Below are positions 8,983 to 13,784 of a DNA stretch of 13,784 nt, one piece after another. The stretch's first letter is position 1, and every line of letters starts with the position of its first letter. The DNA is from an uncultured Lysobacter sp. (GTDB taxonomy: Bacteria > Pseudomonadota > Gammaproteobacteria > Xanthomonadales > Xanthomonadaceae). The notes under the pieces were generated by a model. It saw only the letters and a list, made by a program, of their open reading frames with translations. It had not been told where the DNA came from and made no database searches. Position numbers and translations under genes: made by a program. The stretch is from the NCBI GenBank assembly GCA_943913335.1, contig CALTXS010000009.1, forward strand, positions 1 through 13,784. The letters run 5' to 3'.

Positions 8983-9731
8983 TCCGGATCGGTGTTTGCA
9001 TCGCGTTGATCCTGCTGTGGTCCTGGCCCGTTGCTGCCATTGCGCAAGTCGCGCGCACGGTGGACTGGAGCGACGGCACGGTCATCGTCATCAAGGGTGC
9101 ATTGGGGATCACCACCCAAGTGGCATTGGATCCGCAGGAGGCGGTGTTGGACTACAGTCTGGGGTTCACCGAAGGTTGGGACGTTGTAAGGCGCGATCAG
9201 GTCTTCTACCTCAAGCCCAAGACGCAGGACGCGGCCACCAATCTGCTGATCCGAACCGATCGCCGTCAGTACCTGATTGAGCTGGTGGTTTTGCAGGGCA
9301 CTTGGCGCCAGCTCAACGAATTGCCCAAGGCCGGGGTGGCGTATCGCGTCGACATTCGCATCCCGCCGAGTGTTGCGGCCACAGCAGATATTGAGGGTTC
9401 TAAGCCCGCGACTGCAGCCGTGCCGACTCCCGCTCCGAAGGCGCCGGAGCCCAAGTATCGCAGTTGTGATTACGCCATTCGCCACGTGCGACTGCTGCCG
9501 GCGGCGCAACAACCGGATTGGATCTGCGACGACGGCGAACGCACGGTGGTGCAGTACCGTGCCGATGCGCGTCTGCAGTTGCCGATTGTGCTGGGCGTCG
9601 ACAGCAGTGGCCGCAGTTATCGGGTCAATTACCGGGCCGAGGGCAGTCGTCTGATTGTCGATGGTCTGCATCCCGGCTTGCAGTTGCGCAACGGTTGGCG
9701 CTTGAGTGAGGTGCGTTATGGGGCGTTTTGA
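8979..9731 (+). CDS. virB9: VirB9, outer-membrane core complex protein
   Basis: VirB9 forms rings with VirB7 and VirB10 across the periplasm and at the outer membrane. The protein has 250 residues. A Sec signal peptide ends near AIA-Q (residues 20-23). The N-terminal beta domain contains YSLGFTEGWDV, and NLLIRTDRRQYLIEL is the conserved VirB9/CagX strand. A Pro/Ala-rich linker (about 130-155) separates it from the C-terminal domain, where DDGERTVVQYRADARLQLP and VDGLHPGLQLRNG match the family. Two cysteines in the C-terminal domain (C163 and C183) could form a periplasmic disulfide. The start overlaps virB8 by four bases and the stop overlaps virB10 by 14 bases. Confidence 0.92.
   Translation: MIRIGVCIALILLWSWPVAAIAQVARTVDWSDGTVIVIKGALGITTQVALDPQEAVLDYSLGFTEGWDVVRRDQVFYLKPKTQDAATNLLIRTDRRQYLIELVVLQGTWRQLNELPKAGVAYRVDIRIPPSVAATADIEGSKPATAAVPTPAPKAPEPKYRSCDYAIRHVRLLPAAQQPDWICDDGERTVVQYRADARLQLPIVLGVDSSGRSYRVNYRAEGSRLIVDGLHPGLQLRNGWRLSEVRYGAF
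9708..9711 (+). promoter_or_regulatory. Ribosome-binding site that decides the virB10 start
   Basis: GAGG six bases before the ATG at 9718 supports that start. The in-frame GTG at 9706 would overlap the ribosome-binding site itself and adds only four residues. Confidence 0.6.
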
Positions 9732-11040
9732 TTCCTGGCTACAACGCTTGTCGGGTGCAGATGCAGGTGCGAATGCGGACGCGGGTGCACAAGCATCGGC
9801 GGAGTCGCAGCCGGCGCCATCCGGGTTGCTGCCGTACGAGCCGATTCAGCCCCAGGGCATTCCGCGCAGTGCGTGGCTGTGGTTGGGCGGGCTGTTGGTT
9901 TGTGTGCTGCTGATGCTGTGGATGGTCGCCCGTGCCAACGATCATCGTGATGACGCCGCCGCGGAGCCCTTGGCATCCGAGCTTGCCGCCAACTCGCCGC
10001 GTAGCGATGTCCTGCGCTCCTCGCCCGAAGCGCCATCGTGGCAGGGCGATGGCAACGCTCACGAGGTCGTGGATCCGCCCGCCGGTTTCGACAGTGCGAC
10101 GAGCGGCGGATCCTTACCTGCGATTCCACCGTTGCCACGTCAGCAGTCGATGCCGGAGCCCATGGCCGCGTGGCCTTCGGTTCCCGCTGCGGCCATTCCG
10201 GCTCCAATGCTCGCCGTGTCCTTACCGGCTACGCCGATGCCAGAACGCGACCTGGATTCACGGCGTGGAGGCGTAGTCATGGAATCGGGCGGTGCGGCTG
10301 CGGGTGACTTGGTCGGCCGCTATCTCCAGGCCATGACCGCGACAACGGGCCCAACGGCAAACCAACCCGAGCCAGCTGGCAATATGGGTTCGGACCGCGC
10401 GGTGGTCGGTGGTCAGGCCATGCCTTCGGCAGCGCAATTTGTGCATCAGGATCCGAATTCGCTGTTGCCGGCCGGCACCTTGATTCCCTGTGCCTTAGAG
10501 GGCGCTATTGACACCCAGATCGATGGTCCAGTCACTTGCCTGGTCACCATGCCGGTGCGCTCCCTCAGTGGAACGCGTGTGCTGCTGGACCGCGGCGCCC
10601 GTCTGTATGGTCGCTATCGCAGTGTCGATTTGCGCAATGCGCGACTTGCGGTGGAGTGGACGCGCTTGCTGACCGCGTCGGGCTGGAGCGTGCAGTTGGC
10701 TGCAAGTAGTATGGATCCGCACGGCAATGCCGGCTTGCCGGGGCAGCGAATCGATCAATGGCCACGTCGCATCGGCAGCGCGCTGATTGTTAGTCTGCTT
10801 GGGGATGCCTTCCAGTGGGTTGCTGCCAAAGAAGGTCCGCGCACGTCAACGCAAGCCGGATGGGGCGGGGTGGTGGAGCAGCCCTATCAAAGTCAGACAG
10901 CGGAGGCCTTGAAGGAACTGGCCGGGCAGGCCACGCAAGCCTCGGGCGAGGTGCGACCGACACTGCGGATCCGCGCCGGTGAGCCCTTGCTGGTGGCGCT
11001 GGACCGTGACCTGGATTTTCGCGACCTGTTAGCGCGCTGA
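9718..11040 (+). CDS. virB10: VirB10/TrbI-family core complex protein
   Basis: VirB10 spans from the inner membrane to the outer-membrane ring and relays ATP-driven signals through the core complex. The protein has 440 residues from the ATG at 9718. It has a cytoplasmic N-terminus with an Ala-alternating repeat (13-26), a membrane helix (about 51-71), a long Pro/Ala/Ser-rich periplasmic linker (about 75-240), and a TrbI domain (about 245-440). The TrbI domain shows LLPAGTLIPCALEGAIDTQI, DGPVTCLVT, VLLDRGARLYGRYR, GLPGQRIDQWPRRIGSALI and the closing RPTLRIRAGEPLLVALDRDL. Cys258 and Cys274 occupy the places where many VirB10 proteins carry a cysteine pair. The gene overlaps virB9 by 14 bases and virB11 by one base (TGATG). 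Confidence 0.93.
   Translation: MGRFDSWLQRLSGADAGANADAGAQASAESQPAPSGLLPYEPIQPQGIPRSAWLWLGGLLVCVLLMLWMVARANDHRDDAAAEPLASELAANSPRSDVLRSSPEAPSWQGDGNAHEVVDPPAGFDSATSGGSLPAIPPLPRQQSMPEPMAAWPSVPAAAIPAPMLAVSLPATPMPERDLDSRRGGVVMESGGAAAGDLVGRYLQAMTATTGPTANQPEPAGNMGSDRAVVGGQAMPSAAQFVHQDPNSLLPAGTLIPCALEGAIDTQIDGPVTCLVTMPVRSLSGTRVLLDRGARLYGRYRSVDLRNARLAVEWTRLLTASGWSVQLAASSMDPHGNAGLPGQRIDQWPRRIGSALIVSLLGDAFQWVAAKEGPRTSTQAGWGGVVEQPYQSQTAEALKELAGQATQASGEVRPTLRIRAGEPLLVALDRDLDFRDLLAR
9754..9795 (+). repeat. Imperfect alternating-alanine coding repeat in virB10
   Basis: The bases encode GADAGANADAGAQA (VirB10 residues 13-26): roughly seven units of six bases, in which every second codon is GCN. The copies are degenerate. 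The region is cytoplasmic, before the membrane helix, and is probably disordered. Confidence 0.5.
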
Positions 11041-12059
11041 TGGATTTTCTGCACTATCAGTTCGAGACGCTAGGGCTTGGCCGCTGGTTGCGCGAGCCCG
11101 GAGTGACGGAGATCTGCATCAATCGGCCGGGCGGGTTCTTTGTCGAAGCCCACGGTCAGTGGACCTTTCATGCCAGCAGCAACATCACGGCCGAAAGCGT
11201 GCGCGGCTTCTGTGTGGCGGTGGTCAATCAGAGCCGCACCGGTCAGCGGATCACCGAGCAGGAGCCGATGGTGTCGCTGACGTTTCCCGGCGGTGAGCGC
11301 GCGCAGTTGGTGCTGCCGCCGGCTTGCGATGCCGAACAGTGCATCGTCTGTATCCGCGTGCCGCCGCGTATTCAGCGCACCTTAGACGACCTCTCAGAGC
11401 AGGGCTTGTTTGCCGCCAGTGAGCCCTTGGAGTCGCAGCATGTTGGCTCGGCGACTCCCCAGTGGCCGAGCGATGGCGATTGGGCGCGTTGGCTGCAGGA
11501 GCGCGTGCTGGAGCGGCGGAATATCGTTGTGTGCGGTGCGACGGGTAGCGGCAAGACCACGCTGATGCGGGCGCTGGTGGAGTGCATCCCGGAAAGCGAA
11601 CGACTGGTCACCATTGAGGACGCGCGCGAACTGTTTCTGCATCAGCCCAATGCGGTGCATTTGCTGTATTCCAAGGGCAACCAGGGCATTGCCAAAGTCA
11701 CTGCCCGCGATTGTCTCGAGGCCAGTCTTCGCCTTCGGCCGGATCGGATTTTGCTGGCGGAACTACGCGGCGATGAGGCGTTCTATTTTCTCCGCAGTTG
11801 TGCCTCGGGGCATCCGGGGTCCATCACCTCGTGTCATGCGGGCTCAGCGGAACAGGCCTGGCAGCAGATGGCGCTGATGGTCAAAGCATCGCCCGAGGGC
11901 AGCGGGCTGGAAATGGCGGCTATCCTGAATCTGCTGCATTCTAGTATTGATCTGGTGGTGCATATTTCGGCAACGGCGGGGCGCCGGCGGGTGACGGGCG
12001 TCCGCTGGTCCGATGCCGTTAGTCGGTCGGACTCCATACACGTACCCGCAGTAAACTAG
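11040..12059 (+). CDS. virB11: VirB11 traffic ATPase
   Basis: VirB11 is a hexameric secretion ATPase on the cytoplasmic face of the inner membrane that works with VirB4 and VirD4 to switch between pilus assembly and substrate export. The protein has 339 residues, the usual length. The N-terminal domain contains [18 protein letters not shown]. The nucleotide-binding domain has Walker A GATGSGKT (166-173), the Asp box TIEDARELF (191-199), the Walker B region [11 protein letters not shown] (Glu241), and the His box [13 protein letters not shown] (257-269). Every catalytic motif is intact, so there is no sign of decay. The ATG shares one base with the virB10 stop. It is the last gene of the cassette; the stop lies 26 bases before uvrB. 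Confidence 0.95.
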   Translation: MDFLHYQFETLGLGRWLREPGVTEICINRPGGFFVEAHGQWTFHASSNITAESVRGFCVAVVNQSRTGQRITEQEPMVSLTFPGGERAQLVLPPACDAEQCIVCIRVPPRIQRTLDDLSEQGLFAASEPLESQHVGSATPQWPSDGDWARWLQERVLERRNIVVCGATGSGKTTLMRALVECIPESERLVTIEDARELFLHQPNAVHLLYSKGNQGIAKVTARDCLEASLRLRPDRILLAELRGDEAFYFLRSCASGHPGSITSCHAGSAEQAWQQMALMVKASPEGSGLEMAAILNLLHSSIDLVVHISATAGRRRVTGVRWSDAVSRSDSIHVPAVN

Positions 12060-12085
12060 GGGATTATCGTTGGGATTTGCTGCCC

Positions 12086-13784
12086 GTGTCCGATGCTCCA
12101 GTCGCCAGCCCGTTTGTCCTGCATTCGCCCTACCAGCCGGCCGGTGACCAGCCTGCCGCAATCAGCCGCCTGACCGAGGGGTTTGAGGCCGGCTTGGCAC
12201 ACCAGACGCTGCTCGGTGTGACGGGATCGGGCAAGACGTACACCATCGCCAACGTGATCCGGAATGTGCAATGTCCCACGCTGGTGATGGCGCCCAACAA
12301 GACTCTGGCCGCCCAACTGTATGGTGAGTTCAAGGCGTTCTTTCCGGACAACGCCGTGGAGTACTTCGTCAGTTATTACGATTACTATCAGCCCGAGGCG
12401 TATGTGCCATCGAGCGATACGTTTATTGAAAAAGACAGTTCGGTTAACGAACACATCGAACAGATGCGCTTGAGCGCAACCAAGGCACTGCTCGAACGCA
12501 AAGACGCGATTATCGTATGCACGGTGTCGGCCATTTACGGCCTGGGTGACCCCAACGAATATTTCCGCATGGTGTTGCACATGGTCAAGGGCGAGCACAT
12601 TGATCAGCGAGAGCTGATTCGTCGCCTGACAGAGATGCAGTACTCTCGCAATGACATGGAACTGCGCCGCGGTACCTATCGCGTGCGTGGCGAGACCATT
12701 GACGTCCATCCGGCAGAAAGCGATAACGAGGCCGTTCGTATTGAATTGTTCGATGGCGAGATCGAGGCCGTCACGTTGTTCGACCCGCTGACCGGTGAGA
12801 CCCTAAAGAAACTGCCGCGCTATACGATCTATCCCAAATCGCATTACGTCACTACGCGCCGCACGGTGCTCGATGCAATCGAGTCCATCAAAGAAGAATT
12901 GCGCGAGCGCTTAGAAGTGCTGTACGCGCAGAACAAGCTAGTCGAGGCGCAACGTCTGCAGCAGCGCACCCAGTTCGATCTCGAAATGCTGGCTGAAGTC
13001 GGCTACTGCAACGGTATCGAAAACTACTCGCGCCATCTGACCGGACACATGCCGGGCGAAGCGCCGCCGTGTCTGTTCGATTACTTACCGTCCGATGCGC
13101 TGCTGGTTGTGGACGAATCGCACGTGACCGTGCCGCAGATTGGTGCCATGTACAAGGGCGACCGCTCCCGCAAGGAAACATTGGTGGAGTTCGGATTCCG
13201 TATGCCTTCGGCACTCGACAATCGGCCGTTACGCTTTGACGAGTGGGAAAAACGCTCCCCTCGTACGATCTTCGTGTCGGCGACGCCAGGCAAGTACGAG
13301 CTGGAGCACAGTGGCGATGAAGTGGTCGAGCTCGTCGTGCGTCCCACCGGCTTGACTGACCCTCCGGTCGAGATCCGTCCTGTCGCGACTCAGGTCGATG
13401 ACGTGCTCAGTGAGATCACCAAGCGTGTAGCGATCGGCGACCGGGTGCTCATCACCACGTTGACCAAGCGGATGGCTGAGAACCTGACGGAGTATCTGGG
13501 CGAGCACGGTGTCCGCGTGCGTTACCTGCACAGTGATATCGATACGGTTGAGCGCGTCGAGATCATTCGCGATCTGCGCTTGGGCAAGTTCGATGTGCTG
13601 GTCGGCATCAACTTACTGCGCGAGGGTCTGGACATGCCCGAGGTCTCGCTGGTCGCGATCATGGATGCCGATAAAGAGGGATTCTTGCGCTCGACGGGTT
13701 CACTGATCCAGACAATTGGTCGTGCGGCGCGGAACGTGCGCGGCAGGGCCATCCTGTATGCGGATCGCATGACCAAGTCCATGC
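12086..13784 (+). CDS. uvrB: UvrABC excinuclease subunit B, N-terminal part (3' end outside window)
   Basis: UvrB is the helicase-like damage-verification subunit of nucleotide-excision repair; it is loaded by UvrA and recruits UvrC. The frame stays open to the window end, showing 566 codons of an expected 670-690. Motifs are [11 protein letters not shown], Walker A GVTGSGKT (44-51), [13 protein letters not shown], the DNA-gripping beta-hairpin [12 protein letters not shown], motif II DESH (343-346), [24 protein letters not shown], and motif [11 protein letters not shown] (542-550). The start is probably GTG at 12086, with GGGA ten bases upstream. TTG at 12077 is in frame but too close to that site. 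No clear promoter or SOS box lies in the 26-base gap, so uvrB is either read from virB11 or from a promoter inside it. Confidence 0.95.
   Translation, partial: MSDAPVASPFVLHSPYQPAGDQPAAISRLTEGFEAGLAHQTLLGVTGSGKTYTIANVIRNVQCPTLVMAPNKTLAAQLYGEFKAFFPDNAVEYFVSYYDYYQPEAYVPSSDTFIEKDSSVNEHIEQMRLSATKALLERKDAIIVCTVSAIYGLGDPNEYFRMVLHMVKGEHIDQRELIRRLTEMQYSRNDMELRRGTYRVRGETIDVHPAESDNEAVRIELFDGEIEAVTLFDPLTGETLKKLPRYTIYPKSHYVTTRRTVLDAIESIKEELRERLEVLYAQNKLVEAQRLQQRTQFDLEMLAEVGYCNGIENYSRHLTGHMPGEAPPCLFDYLPSDALLVVDESHVTVPQIGAMYKGDRSRKETLVEFGFRMPSALDNRPLRFDEWEKRSPRTIFVSATPGKYELEHSGDEVVELVVRPTGLTDPPVEIRPVATQVDDVLSEITKRVAIGDRVLITTLTKRMAENLTEYLGEHGVRVRYLHSDIDTVERVEIIRDLRLGKFDVLVGINLLREGLDMPEVSLVAIMDADKEGFLRSTGSLIQTIGRAARNVRGRAILYADRMTKSM

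Noticed and set aside
12019..12034. Possible LexA/SOS box ahead of uvrB (TTAGTC with a nearby GACT)
   Set aside because: Only a loose half-match to the Xanthomonas-type LexA box, and no CTGT-N8-ACAG site is present. Not enough to claim SOS control.
7827..12072. Seven-base direct repeat ATCGTTG on both sides of the virB7-virB11 cassette (7827-7833 and 12066-12072)
   Set aside because: It could be an insertion scar, but a shared 7-mer between two short flanks has a chance probability of several per cent, and no transposon ends accompany it.
12056..12709. 217-codon minus-strand frame opposite uvrB
   Set aside because: The plus strand encodes unmistakable UvrB motifs across the same bases.

Overview
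The window is a gene-dense, fairly GC-rich stretch of gammaproteobacterial chromosome. All eleven intact or partial-at-the-edge protein genes lie on the plus strand, no intergenic gap reaches 100 bases, and many genes overlap by 1, 4, 14, 16 or 23 bases. I see no tRNA, rRNA, CRISPR array, insertion sequence, integrase or phage gene. The gene order miaA-hfq-hflX-hflK-hflC-purA is typical of Gammaproteobacteria. folP directly before miaA, together with a VirB7 lipoprotein of the N0-domain type, points to the Xanthomonadales (Lysobacterales). That placement is an inference from gene order and protein style; I cannot name a genus.

Region 1 (1-5168) is a housekeeping block. It holds the 3' two-thirds of folP (folate synthesis), miaA (tRNA i6A37 dimethylallyl transfer), hfq (sRNA chaperone), hflX (ribosome-associated GTPase), and hflK and hflC (the membrane SPFH pair that modulates FtsH). 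Overlaps and short spacings suggest one operon with translational coupling.

Region 2 (5165-7814) starts with a compact control element. A near-consensus sigma70 promoter overlaps the hflC stop codon, and a terminator-like hairpin begins almost at the predicted start of the purA transcript. Then come purA (adenylosuccinate synthetase) and a Bcr/CflA-type MFS drug exporter.

Region 3 (7886-12059) is the unusual part: a tight virB7-virB8-virB9-virB10-virB11 cassette of a P-type type IV secretion system, inserted cleanly between the exporter gene and uvrB. VirB7 is a lipoprotein with a C-terminal globular N0-like domain, the hallmark of the Xanthomonas-type, bacteria-killing T4SS (X-T4SS). The cassette encodes the outer-membrane core complex (VirB7, VirB9, VirB10), the inner-membrane VirB8 and the VirB11 ATPase. 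virB1-virB6, virD4, effectors and immunity genes are absent here. The system is therefore either split across loci or incomplete.

Region 4 (12086-13784) is the 5' part of uvrB (nucleotide-excision repair), 26 bases after virB11 and cut by the window end at about residue 566.
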